This document shows positions 23,101 to 32,781 of a DNA stretch of 64,000 nucleotides, one piece after another. The stretch comes from Anthopleura xanthogrammica (Eukaryota > Cnidaria > Anthozoa > Actiniaria > Actiniidae): assembly GCA_964019055.1 (NCBI GenBank), contig OZ025206.1, positions 17,457,291 through 17,521,290 of the forward strand, given 5' to 3'. Position 1 is the first letter of the stretch, and the number at the start of each line of letters is the position of its first letter. The position numbers and the translations under genes are program-made. The notes under the pieces are model-generated. The model searched no databases. It had not been told where the DNA came from and saw only the letters and a program-made list of their open reading frames with translations.

Positions 23101-26100
23101 CGCATCTCGAAAATGGTCTATTGCCCATTTCCAGCAATAGGTACAGATATTTGACCTGGAAAATTTCAATTTGAATAAAATTCTCACCTGATCTAAGCTT
23201 AGGTTTTTCTTTTTCTTGCTTTCTACTAACACAAAGACCATCAACAGTAAACACAGGTTCAAAGGTGTTGATACCATCATCTTCCTCATCAAAATCCTGT
23301 TCATAATCATACCAGTCAAATTCCTCATCCTGCAGGTGATCAGGGACCTGTTTTGTTGCCCCCCCTACAGCACCAAGCCTGGCTTCAGCATCATGATCAA
23401 TAATCTCATCTTCCTCAGAATCTGTAAAATCCTCAGAATCCTCTGAATGTGGAGTTACCTCTTTTTTCTCCTTGGAGAGGTCTGGTGAAGTGACATCATA
23501 CGACCCACTTGAAATACTATCTTCAAATTCCAAGTCATCTTCCAAGTCTAAAATCAAACTTCTTCTCCAAAATCCATCTTTTTTGTCACTACTCTGCTGA
23601 TCTTTGTTTCGTAATGTGACCTGATGTTGTGTTACTATTTCAGGTGAACTTGGTTGGCTGGTTTCTTCTTCAGTTTCATTACTGGTATCTTTATCCAAAG
23701 TTAATTTGATTTCTGGAATTACAGGTGCCGAGCCTTCTTCCTTATCAATTGGTTCATCAAGTTTGTCCTTTGATATTTCAATGTTATTGTCTAAATCTAC
23801 AGTTTGGGAAATGTTTTGTTCAAGTTCTGGCTTGCCTTTTGTTTCACTGGAATCAGAAATGGCTGTTTCATCTTTTCTTTCAATATTTATCAACTCATGT
23901 GATGTAGGAATGTCTTCTAGAGATGTTTCCTCTTCTGGTTTAGCATCTTCAGCAGTTACTTGATCAGTTTTTGGCTTATCTTTAACCTCAATGGAATCAG
24001 AAATGGTTGTATCATCTTTTGTTTCAGCCTCAATTAATGAATGTAAAGTGGGAATTTCTTCTAGAGATGTTTCCTCTTCTGGTTTAGCATCTTCAGCAGT
24101 TACTTGATCAGGTTTTGGCTTATCTTTTACCTCAATGGAATCAGAAATGGTTGTATCATCTTTTGTTTCAGCCTCAATTAATGAATGTAAAGTGGGAATT
24201 TCTTCTAGAGATGTTTCCTCTTCTGGTTTAGCATCTTCAGCAGTTACTTGATCAGGTTTTGGCTTATTTTTAACCTCAATGGAATCAGAAATGGTTGTAT
24301 CATCTTTTGTTTCAGCCTCAATTAATGAATGTAAAGTGGGAATTTCTTCTAGAGATGTTTCCTCTTCTGGTTTAGCATCTTCAGCAGTTACTTGATCAGG
24401 TTTTGGCTTATCTTTTACCTCAATGGAATCAGAAATGGTTGTATCATCTTTTGTCTCAGCCTCAATTAATGAATGTAAAGTGGGAATTTCTTCTAGAGAT
24501 GTTTCCTCTTCTGGTTTAGCATCTTCAGCAGTTACTTGATCAGGTTTTGGCTTATCTTTTACCTCAATGGAATCAGAAATGGTTGTATCATCTTTTGTTT
24601 CAGCCTCAATTAATGAATGTAAAGTGGGAATGTCTTCTAGAGATGTTTCCTCTTCTGGTTTAGCGTCTTCAGCAGTTACTTGATTAGGTTTTGGCTTATC
24701 TTTTACCTCAATGGAATCAGAAATGGTTGTATCATCTTTTGTTTCAGCCTCAATTAATGAATGTGAAGTGGGAATTTCTTCTAGAGATGTTTCCTCTTCT
24801 GGTTTAACATCTTCAGCAGTTGTTCTATTATTTTCTGTTTCAGCAGATTCTTTGAGTGATTTAGCAGACAGTTCAGACACATTTCCTTCAAAATGCTGCT
24901 CAGCTTGTTTATCAATCTTTTGTTCATCATCTGTCACAATCAATTGTTCAGTTTGCTCCTCGACAGATTTGTCAGCTGGTTCAGACACATCTTTACTTGA
25001 TATTACAATAGAAAGATCTTCAATTACTGGTTTCTCAACATCAGAAGGTAGTTCATGATCATTTTCTAGTTTACTACCTTCTTCAGCAATAATTACTTCA
25101 TTCGCTTCATCTTTTGATGTCTCCTCAACTGGCAAAATGACACTTTCACAAACTGCTTCAACATTATTATTAGTTTCGGTTTCATTTGATTTATCATACA
25201 GTCCTGATGTCTCTACATCTATTTTGGGTGCTGAGGGTTCGTCAGCATCATAATCCCTTTTCAATTTAGAGGCAGCTTCACATATTGCGCTATTGACAAC
25301 ATTTTCAACCTCAAAACCAACATGTGGTTGTATTTCTGAGGTCATATCTAATTCATCATTATCCATATACTCTTTCTTTAAAGCTGCCTCACCAACAGCC
25401 TCATTCACAACCTCACTTGCAACACATATCCCAAGTGACTCCAACTCCTCCAATTCCATTACTTTTTGCATTTTTGACTCTATTTTCTGTTTTTCCAAGG
25501 TGGCTTGCACTTCCAAGATAACATCTTCAGCAGAGTCTGAAAATATTTTCTCAGTAAAACTTTCTGCAAAAGTATTTAAACAAATAGTATTATCTACAGC
25601 CGTTTCTATGGTTGTGCATGCCAAATCATTAGCGAATTTCTTCAAAGGTTCTCCCTGTCGCTCGGATGGAAGGGATGACTGGAGAACAATGGAATCCATG
25701 GCCTCTGCAATAACTTCTTTGGATATTTCCTCTGCATCACAGCTTGTTATCTCAGTTGTCTGGATCTCTCTAGATTCGGCAGTTTCACCTGAGCTTGTGT
25801 TGAGGTTATCACTGAAATCAGATACTACGAAGGCTGCTCCACCGACGTCATGATCAATAGAAGGTAATCCCTCCAAACCATCTTCTACATTCCTGTTGCA
25901 TTCCACGTACGAGTTTGATGGAACTTCTTCATTTTGAACCAGTTTAGACACATCTTTCTCGTCACCTCCTAAATCATACACATTACTTACGTGTTCCTTG
26001 TTCTCTTTTTCAGGTATTTCTGCTAATGACAAAGAGACATCTTCTGGTGAGATCATTAATTCCGAAAACTTTGATGGAGTGTCGCTGGGGAGTTCATCAT

Positions 26101-26557
26101 TCGGTGAATTTGAGGCATGTCCAAGGTCTTGCATCGACTCAAGCGATCCTTTGGAAGCGATTGTTGTTTCATAGGAAGGCAGATCAAGATCCGAAACCAA
26201 AAGAGACGACTGTATTTTTTCTGTGTTTTCTACAGAGCTGGAATCGATTTTACAACTCGAAGTGTTGACTTCCTGTGGGGTAGACTCTGCTTGAGCATCG
26301 CCATTTAGCGAACTTCGTGAAGTATTTAAAACAAACTCTGGTTTATCGCTTTTTCGGTGAATGAAAGCCTCTGAGCTTAGACCATCAGTATCTCTAGCTG
26401 CCTTCAAATTCTCTCTTGCATGAGTCCTCGAATACTCCTCTTTCTCGGCATTTGCTTCAGGCTTCTGCTGTGTGCGTTTAGGATACAGCCAAGACAAGAT
26501 AAAATACAGCGCAATCAAAACAACCCCGAAAATATCCCAATAAGACAAAAAAGTCAT
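17107..26557 (-). CDS. Membrane-anchored acidic repeat protein with C-terminal actin-like domain
   Basis: Six minus-strand exons fit one frame: 26557-23188, 22205-21990, 20833-20673, 20494-20191, 18459-18255 and 17377-17107 (total 4527 nt, 1508 residues). Exon 1 (1123 residues) opens with a hydrophobic anchor at about 9-25 followed by PKR, predicting a cytosolic C-terminus. A very acidic, Glu/Ser/Thr-rich region follows, with seven 48-residue repeats at 579-914, then a D/E-rich stretch ending in KPKLRS. Exons 2-6 encode about 385 residues of actin fold: phosphate loop DNGSGIIKLGYAGD with Lys1142, NPVLITEVSGNPRKNREK, IVLSGGTTLLKGF and WIGGSILASL. The exon 1 donor (phase 1, GTGAGA) matches the exon 2 acceptor; the actin part has no convincing start codon of its own and no stop intervenes in the spliced frame. 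The second phosphate loop is altered (SSGFSCTQ replacing DSGDGVTH), so ATP hydrolysis is doubtful. Alternative: two adjacent genes, with an unseen first exon for the actin part. Confidence 0.75.
17434..17725. repeat. Two adjacent hairpin MITEs (last intron of the actin-type gene)
   Basis: The first (17434-17579) has arms AGAGGATATTACATGGG and ATACAAATTTTAT with complements. The second (17581-17725) has TATTATATGATTATCAATGA as its arm and a near-perfect complement at the right end. Confidence 0.8.
17738..17870 (+). repeat. tRNA-derived SINE, 5' part
   Basis: GGGTGGTGTAGCGATATTGC resembles a polymerase III A box and GAGTTCAATTCC a B box, about 40 bp apart. The following ACTTGGCATCACAAGTGA-type sequence is shared with the copy at 62349. 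Confidence 0.6.
17873..17985. repeat. Hairpin MITE family B, copy 2
   Basis: CAGCTCAATTTAGAGGACAA, the loop AATTTCAATCTCCTGAGA and the closing AATTGAGCTGCAT match the element at 2896-3006. Confidence 0.75.
18533..18738. repeat. Minisatellite, about 83-bp unit, 2.5 copies
   Basis: GTGTGCAGTCAGCACCCACT, CATCTCCACAGCTGTGTAGA and CAGTGTAAGGACCCTGT recur in order. It is intronic in the actin-type gene; open frames across it are artefacts. Confidence 0.85.
19048..19234. repeat. Hairpin MITE
   Basis: TTACAGTGAGAATCGAAAAA and the complementary right end TTTTTCGATTCGCACTGTAA; the arms continue with GTGGGC, TTCTTAACCAATCAGAAA and complements. Confidence 0.8.
19331..19560 (+). repeat. SINE family 2, copy 1
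   Basis: Begins GGGAAGCATGGGTGGCATAG, shared with the element at 22541-22798, and continues with TATGTTAGTAGAGTTGTTTG, TTGGTTCT and GGTTCTCTGGTTTTCCTCCC. It ends with a TAGATAGATT tail. Confidence 0.6.
20862..21093. repeat. Hairpin MITE
   Basis: TAAAGGCTGATTTACGCAGT and GTACAATTTTTGCTTACAAC have complements at the right end. Near-perfect arms of about 100 bp surround a loop near 20965-20990. Confidence 0.85.
21340..21420 (-). pseudogene. tRNA-like remnant
   Basis: On the minus strand TAGCTCAGTTGGTTAGAGCA is a standard tRNA D-arm/A-box. A 6-bp stem CATATT/AATGTG encloses a 7-base loop GGCTAGT. The T-arm/B-box is degenerate and the acceptor arms do not pair, so I read it as a tRNA-derived repeat and not a working tRNA. 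Confidence 0.35.
21554..21932. repeat. Hairpin element with arms of about 100 bp
   Basis: AGGGCTCTCATAGTCTC, TTGCAGCC, CCCTCCCCACTAACAGCTGC and CCAGACATTCCAT, with complements in reverse order from 21838 to 21932. It abuts the second exon of the actin-type gene (lower edge 21990). Confidence 0.85.
22240..22400 (+). repeat. Dispersed repeat C, copy 2
   Basis: GCCTCCAATCAAAACTAATC, then AGTTGGCACAGTACCTTTAA and TTTTTGACTGGCTGCAGTG; same family as 15890-16020 and 39482-39600. It overlaps the open frame upstream of the actin domain, which is why I do not take the methionine at 22314 as a start. Confidence 0.7.
22541..22798 (-). repeat. SINE family 2, copy 2
   Basis: The minus strand begins GGGAAGCACGGGTGGCATAG, then TGATGAGAGC, an A-box-like head, then TATGTTAGTAGAG and TTCTCTGGTTTTTCCTCCCT as in the copy at 19331. 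The A/T-rich AAATAAATAAATAAAAA stretch near 22530 fits its tail. Confidence 0.65.
22941..23124. repeat. Hairpin MITE (intron 1 of the actin-type gene)
   Basis: GCAATACACCATTTTC at the left and GAAAATGGTCTATTGC at the right, with inner pairs AGGCATTTTCAGGCAAGATC/CCCGGAAATGCCT and CAGACATGA. It explains why the exon 1 frame runs open past its donor at 23187. Confidence 0.8.
23816..24823 (-). repeat. In-frame coding tandem repeat, 7 x 144 bp
   Basis: Seven units of exactly 144 bp (48 codons) each, reading V/T-T-A-E-D-A/V-KPEEETSLE-E/D-IPT at the start, then ETKDDTTISDSIEVK. The five central units are nearly identical at the DNA level; the first and last carry more changes, the pattern of unequal exchange. 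It lies within exon 1 of the actin-type gene. Confidence 0.95.
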
Positions 26558-28229
26558 CTCGATGCACTTGGTCGATTGTTAACAAAATATAGACGGTATT
26601 ATGACTAAAAATGGTCAATCTTAAGCGTTCTGGAGGAGAAAGAGTGGCTCGTTGAATGAATAACTGTGATCGCATCCGCCATGTTCGAGTAAACTTCTTC
26701 TTGTTTAGCCTCGGTTGCGTGCGACGAACGTCGAACGGAAGCGAAAAACAATCACGCGGCCAAAAATAGTCCGAACAATCGAGTCTATTGATTCTTTGAC
26801 AGTAGAGATTATTGAGCTCTATTGCAGTTGACACAGTCACACACGATATTCAACAGGTCATTAAAAATATAAAAAATCAATAAATTATAGATTTTTTTAA
26901 AGGATTTTGTTTTGGGTGTAATCAAGTTGGGACACCCCGCCACAGCCACACCGTGCGCTTGACTGCGCAAAGCTGTTCAATATTGGCATTGATTCCTTAT
27001 TATCACGAAACACCGTAAAAGGTTTCAAGCCCTCAGAGTAAATATTGACAATCAATTCATATAAATGTCAAATAAAATACAAACCACAGGAACCCCAACG
27101 AATGTTTTACACAAACTACTAATCTTTAATTATCTTAATGCTTACCGCGCGCTCGATAAATTTGGCGGGATTTTCTATACTCGCCCTAAAATGTTTGCAG
27201 ACTTTATTTTCGTGATTATGGGAACACATTTTTTTCAGCCTGTTTTCAAAGTGCAGAAGCTTTTGCACTTTTTCAATCTAAGAGAGGTATAACACCCATT
27301 TACAAAATTAAGCGACCTCTAGACGGCTTATAGTCCTCTGGAATTTTGGCTTCCGTCAATCGAAGTTAGCACGGACCGCTCAACCAATCAGAAACAACCG
27401 TTCTCACGCCTGTTATGAGCAAGGTATCTTATCTAATAAGCAACTAGACGCTAATGAAGCGTTAACTCGGGTTTCGTGAAGGGAGGACGGGGCAAAAACG
27501 CGTGACCACGTGATTTGCGTGGTGGCGATGGGCTGTGATGTTTTTAAAATTTTTGGTAACGCTGTATGAAGAATGTTTTTTTTCCGTAGCAAAATCTTTT
27601 GTTCAAATTTTAAAGCGTCCCCGATAGTAAAACGGCCAATGGAGATAAAATAATTTTTCGATTTTTTCTCTACTGTATATTATAATTACATCATTTTTAT
27701 CAGCTTACCGGAGAGGAAGGGAAGTGGGGAGGGAGAAGGGAAAGGATGTCGGTATTTGGTAACTGACTGAAGAGGGTATACTTTCCTTCTCTAATATTTC
27801 ATCTCAGTCTCTATTTAAGACAAGTAAACGTATTTTCCAGCATGTTTAAAAGGTAATAAATCAAAGCGGGGGCAGCTTAGTGTCAGATATCAGTAGCGTT
27901 CATATTTTTACTATTATCATAGTTAATATTAACTATGCTATTATGTAAGTTGGGCTCCCTGTGGACAAAAACGTCAAAGCACAGAGAATCCAGTTCACTG
28001 CATGCAGGCGTGAAGCTATTAATCATACATAATTTCGATGGTTGGAAGCCCATTTCCTTTGTGGTACGCGAGACTTTTATTTTTATTTTGTTGATAAATA
28101 CAAATTATACAGTAACAACTTGAAGTCCATCATAAAAATCCTGTTTTTCCACTGTGGTTCCTTAAAATCAAGGTCTGTAAAGATATCCTGCTTTCAGTTG
28201 AATTATGTAGTTCTCTGTGACTTATCTCA
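26558..28229. other. Promoter side of the actin-type gene and spacer
   Basis: The 5' UTR and promoter are expected from 26558 to about 26800, where GC rises and CGAACG/CGTTCG-type CpGs occur. A fragment with GGCTTCCGTCAATCGAAG near 27348 resembles an arm of the MITE at 42171. No other exon found. Confidence 0.45.
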
Positions 28230-29702
28230 TTAATGTTTACATTTGTTAGTGCCAAAAATGTTAACACTGTCAAGTTCAACAGGTGTTAAACAAGTTTCAT
28301 TATCTATTGTATTGTGAAGCTGAGATCCATTTTTAATGATTGCATCTAAAGTATTTGAGTTCCAGTAACTACAAGGTGAAATGATTGAGTAACATATTGA
28401 ATAAAGAGCTGTTGCAAAACATTGCTCTTTGGAACAGTTGTGTTGATATGGTGTACTTATGTCTTTTACACTGTTGCTTGTTGCAATGTCATATTTTGTA
28501 ATTTTTAGACCTTTTAATTCATAAAGATCAGTTGCTCCATATAAACCTTGAAAGTATTGCACTAAATTCTCTATAGATGATATATCTAATAATACACATG
28601 TCCCTTGAGGATGACTCTTACCATAAACATCTCTAGCATGAGAGTCAAACACTTTAAAATGGCCATTATCAGTACAGTAAATAATACCGACAGCAATACA
28701 ACCAACTGTTAGAATAAATGAGCTGTATTGTTCTGTTAGCAATGATTCAAAAGCTCTTTTCATGCCCATGCAGTATTGATATCCTTCAATGGTAGACTCA
28801 CCATGAACATCACCAGTATAACTTTCACTGTAATCTAGCTGGTAATTTTCCTCTGACACTGTAAGCATTGCTGGTAATTCTGTTAGCAGTAAAAACGATT
28901 GTCGTGCAAGCTGTGACAAACTGCTATACAATTGATTCCCAATATGCATGATTTCTTTCAAGTCATCAGGGTTGGTTATCCCTTTCATTTGGTGATATAT
29001 TAAAGCACATAAACTCATTGCCACACATTGTTGCCCTGCATTTTGTCCAAATATAACAACATCCCCTTGACTATATGCTGCACTTACTGTTTTACTAGCA
29101 TCAACATGGTGGGTGACAGGACCTGGGTTTTTCTCTATATCATTACAAAGCTTGTAATTTGCACAGTTGCTTTTATGATCTAAACCCTTATACTCGCTAT
29201 ATGAGAAATTACACGAAAACCGCCTTACGTATTTGAGATATTTATTCCTATATTTATCTGTACTGGAATTGTAAACATATCTCATTGAAGAGTTAACTTT
29301 TCTTGTTCTAAATATTGGTTTCCTTCTCATTTTTTGTACGAATCGGATACCTGTTTTGTACTGTGTACTTTTCTTTCTCGTTGCAATATTTTTAATAACA
29401 CGATGAACTTTCGATGACTTAGGCGTGTTTTTACTTAAACTTCTGCATACATAAGTCCGTAGTTTTCTGTTTTTCTGAAAGACACGTTTTAATCTGTTCA
29501 CTGGTATCCTGCTTGGTTCACGATCACGTCGAAAGCCATGACAATCACATACAACACGACTACAATTATGAAATACATACTTTGCATAACGAGATCTGAA
29601 TTCTTGTACCTTTATTGACACTAAAACATCATTATGTTCATGTACATTTGTAAAATGAGTAACTTTTTCTAGTATGTCACAGTCACCAAGAGTATTTACC
29701 AC
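28230..29702 (-). CDS. Transposon-type ORF: 2A-like peptide then cysteine-protease-like domains
   Basis: A 490-codon open frame with no ATG at its left edge; an acceptor-like TATAG lies just upstream near 29723, so it may be an internal or last exon or a 5'-truncated copy. The N-terminal third is basic and Arg/Lys-rich, with the Cys pattern VVCDCHGF. At 29118-29141 it encodes DIEKNPGP, the 2A ribosome-skipping signature. Then come [20 protein letters not shown] and, later, [12 protein letters not shown]: a Cys followed by an Asp-Ser-His motif fits a papain-like/deubiquitinase-type fold. After it a second, shorter block ([16 protein letters not shown], then IIKNGSQLH) repeats the first half ([14 protein letters not shown], then IMHIGNQLY), so the protease-like unit is partly duplicated. 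Such ORFs are typical of multicopy elements; exact family not recognised. Confidence 0.65.
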   Translation of the reverse strand: MVNTLGDCDILEKVTHFTNVHEHNDVLVSIKVQEFRSRYAKYVFHNCSRVVCDCHGFRRDREPSRIPVNRLKRVFQKNRKLRTYVCRSLSKNTPKSSKVHRVIKNIATRKKSTQYKTGIRFVQKMRRKPIFRTRKVNSSMRYVYNSSTDKYRNKYLKYVRRFSCNFSYSEYKGLDHKSNCANYKLCNDIEKNPGPVTHHVDASKTVSAAYSQGDVVIFGQNAGQQCVAMSLCALIYHQMKGITNPDDLKEIMHIGNQLYSSLSQLARQSFLLLTELPAMLTVSEENYQLDYSESYTGDVHGESTIEGYQYCMGMKRAFESLLTEQYSSFILTVGCIAVGIIYCTDNGHFKVFDSHARDVYGKSHPQGTCVLLDISSIENLVQYFQGLYGATDLYELKGLKITKYDIATSNSVKDISTPYQHNCSKEQCFATALYSICYSIISPCSYWNSNTLDAIIKNGSQLHNTIDNETCLTPVELDSVNIFGTNKCKH

Positions 29703-30283
29703 GTCTTCTACTAAGCACGTGCAAGTCTATATGTAGTACAAACCAATATTCACAATCGCTTGTACGATAATACAAATGATTATTTGTGCAAAATCAAATC
29801 GTATTTTACGACTATTGAATAAAACAAAAACAAACAAATGAATCAGGATATTTAACAAGAAAGTTAAACTTAGATATTTACTTTCCAAATCACTTCGCTG
29901 AGTATACTCTTTATCCAATATGGCGATTTGCTTGTTGTTTGCTTCATCTTCGAAGTTCTGCTCAGTGTGTGCTCTTTTAGTGTGGGCCTACCACGAATGG
30001 CGAGTCCATTTGTATGTGGGATGATCGTATTATATGACATAGCACTTTCCAAAGATATCTTCATACGACACAGAATTCCGTAAAGCTTATAGTACGACGA
30101 ACCGAAGCAGAAGGAGATCATTAACATGCGGTTATGATTCTCACCCCCAGTTCCCAGCGACTCAGCTAGGAACGCCTGGGACTATGACCGCCCTTTTGGC
30201 GACCAAATACGACGAAGAACGGCCTGCATTTTAAGACTCGGTGGTTCCACAGGAACCCCGAGTAATTATTGGATGAGGTTGAG

Positions 30284-30383
30284 CATGATATCGTAAATTA
30301 TCAAGACCAAGGTCGTGTTATCTGCCGAAGCCGTAGGCTGAGGCGGATAAAACGGCCAAGGTCTTGATATTTACGATATCATG
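30284..30383. repeat. Hairpin, 100 bp
   Basis: CATGATATCGTAAATTATCA and TATCTGCC pair with GGCGGATAA and TGATATTTACGATATCATG across a loop near 30333, with GACC-AA-GG symmetrical inside. Confidence 0.8.
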
Positions 30384-30403
30384 CGAAAACCGAATTCAAT
30401 AAT

Positions 30404-30641
30404 TGTTTTATTATACATTTTGTAAACTAAGAATAAAGATTTAATTCTGCTGTCGAAAAAATAGCGAACGTATCTCCATTTCCATTGTGACCTTGAGTGA
30501 ACTCGACATGATAAATGTATTATCTGTAGGTAAAACCTACAGATAATACATTTATCATGTCGAGTTCACACGATATCAAGGATTGGCTGAGGACTCTCGG
30601 CCAATCAGAAGCGAGATAGTGAGTAAAATGTATAATAATAC
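30404..30641. repeat. MITE with a perfect 35-bp palindrome at its centre
   Basis: Ends TTTTATTATACATTTT and AAAATGTATAATAATA are inverted. From 30497 to 30569 two 35-base arms (beginning GTGAACTCGACATGATAAAT) are exact complements around a 3-base spacer. Confidence 0.8.
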
Positions 30642-30644
30642 ATC

Positions 30645-31230
30645 TTACATGAACTTTTCGCGACACTTTCAGTTTCGCAATTTTCGCGACTGCGAAAAAA
30701 ATCGCGGAATTAAAGTCACGCGAAAAATAAGTGTCGCAAAAATATAATGAGGCGAAAATTAAGTGACGTTTTCTTTAATAAAGCAGGCCGGGATAAAAGA
30801 CGAAGAACAATTAAGGTACTAGCACTTTAAAATCAAAATCATGGAACTAACGCGAAAGTCGAGTGTGTATAATTGGAAACAGATCATGAATTGTCACTAC
30901 ATGGCTACTACTTGTTTGTGTCTTGTTTTGCATTTGTTTCAATGGTTTTAATGCGTTTGCTCTATTATTATTTTATTACTCATTGTAACTTCTCAATTAT
31001 TAATTATTTATCTTATTATATAAACATGTTATGTACAGTTGATGTGATATTTTACAATTTTTATCAACTAATAAAGATGTAGATGTAGATGTAAATGAAT
31101 AATTTATTCAATGAAATCGCGAAATCAAAGTGACTTAAAATCAGTGTGGGCAAAATTGCAAAATTATTTGTCAGCGAAATATGCGACCTCCGAAATCGCG
31201 AAATTAACGTGCTGCAAAAATTTCATGTAA
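30645..31230. repeat. Foldback element with repeated GCGAAATTAA-type words
   Basis: TTACATGAACTTTT and AAAATTTCATGTAA close the element. Both halves contain many CGCGAAA/AATTTTCGC-like words, and the interior has an AATAAAGATGTAGATGTAGA tail-like tract at about 31070-31090, suggesting an older retroposon end inside it. Confidence 0.6.
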
Positions 31231-31957
31231 TAAGGTATCTAAAAAAATGCCGTTCAATAAATAAGTTAAGTTTGTTTTCCAGCCGGTATCTGGCTTCAAC
31301 GTTCTCAGTTTTTTGAGTTTTGTCCAAATCTAGGAATAACTATTGGCACCGCGAATTTCTTCTAGATATCGTATTTGAGCGTAGCCATGTTTATAGAAAC
31401 ATGTGAACATGGCTGTCGAGTCGACGGAATTTCTTAATCGCTCGCAATCGAAATGAACTCGGCCCGTCGTAACTTTGATTGACGGAAGCCAAGATTAAAG
31501 ACAACTGGAGCTCTCAATGTCGCGTAATTTCGAAAATGGGTGTAATGTCATTCTCTGCGCTGTACAGCCGGTTTCGCCAGGCCTGCAGGAGTCACGACAT
31601 GCCAGATTATTTTACTCTATATATAGCAAAAAAGCAGCACCAAAACTGGAGGGACTGGCAGGCTTCCAGCCAAACAAATGTATACCAACTAACTCCTTCC
31701 TTGTCTTAAGAGCCTCCGATTGCATGCAATAAAAATCGGCTCTAGCAGCTGAAAGAACAGGACACAAAAGAAGGCTAGCCAACTGAAAGCGATTCATTAT
31801 TAACCAGGCACTGAATTAGATTTATATATGATTGGGCTCTAGTCCATCAATACGTAATCAAATTTTATGTATTTTTTTTATACTGACATCTCCCTGATTG
31901 ATACTCTATACGGAGCCTGATTAGTGCCATGCAAAATTCGTGATTGATTTTCCTTTT

Positions 31958-32185
31958 CCCGACTTTTTCCTCGACTTTTTTCCCGACTTTTTCCCCGACT
32001 TTTTTCTCGACTTTCTTTTGACTTTTTTCTCGACTTTTTTCTCGACTTTTTTCTCGACTTTTTTCTCGACTTTTTTCTCGACTTTTTCCCCGAATTTATT
32101 CTCGACTTTTTTCTCGACTTTTTTCCCGACTTTTTCCCCGACTTTTTTCTCGACTATTTTGCCGACTATTTTCTCGACTTTTTTG
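31958..32185. repeat. Minisatellite, about 12-bp unit CTCGACTTTTTT
   Basis: Some eighteen imperfect units of (C/T)CGACTTTTT(T/C)(T/C). A shorter tract of the same unit sits at 35361-35419, on the other side of the GPCR gene. Confidence 0.9.
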
Positions 32186-32781
32186 ACCGGTGAACAACAG
32201 TAAAGCAGGCTCCGTTGTTTAATGAAAAATTAGTTTCTGATTTTCTGCTTTTGTTAGAAAGGATGAGCCATTCAAAAAAGAATTGACTTTATCAGTATTA
32301 GAAAGAGAAGCCCAAGTAGACTGGAATAGCTGCGCAGAAAGTGAAAAAAGGTGTTGACGTTGAGTCTTTTCTTTTCTCTTCTTTTCTTTTTCATGTCAAA
32401 CATACAATAAGAAAACGCATGAAAACGCGCACATAAATTAATTTTCTTGCAGTCCGTTATATTGTGATCTTGCCTTTTTATTCATTATGGTTTTTGGGGC
32501 TGAAATAGTTCCTTTTCTTTACTGCCTTAATTTGAGCAAAAACGGTGATGAAAACGGCGCACTTCCTATAGTTTCAGCTGTTAATTCAGCCTGCTTTTTA
32601 GCATCACATTAACAAAACATCCCATCGTGCATGTGTCGAATCTGCTATAAACTGCTATCCAACAACAGACGTTCATCAGTTCTATAAGGATTTGGAGTGC
32701 TTTGGATCACTTCTCGGCATGCGAGTCTCTTGACAGAAGTAAATAAATAAGAACTGGATGACAAACAGAGCTGTATAAAAC

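Larger units (their letters stand above)
29703..32781. other. Spacer rich in foldback elements
   Basis: Between the protease-type ORF and the GPCR gene lie hairpins at 30284-30383, 30404-30641 and 30645-31230 and a minisatellite at 31958-32185. The 5' UTR of the GPCR gene probably occupies part of 32200-32781. No exon is recognisable. Confidence 0.5.

Noticed and set aside
22985..23187. Extension of the acidic ORF past the donor at 23187
   Set aside because: The added residues come from a hairpin MITE and lose the acidic composition; the donor GTGAGA is a better end.
23216..26308. Plus-strand open frames opposite the acidic repeat exon
   Set aside because: They are mirror frames of the Glu/Ser-rich coding repeats and show no independent features.
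30284..30641. CRISPR-like palindromic repeats
   Set aside because: There is one copy of each hairpin, no spacer array, and the surroundings are clearly eukaryotic.
31940..32203. 87-residue FFxDFF repeat protein
   Set aside because: It is the translation of the CTCGACTTTTTT minisatellite.
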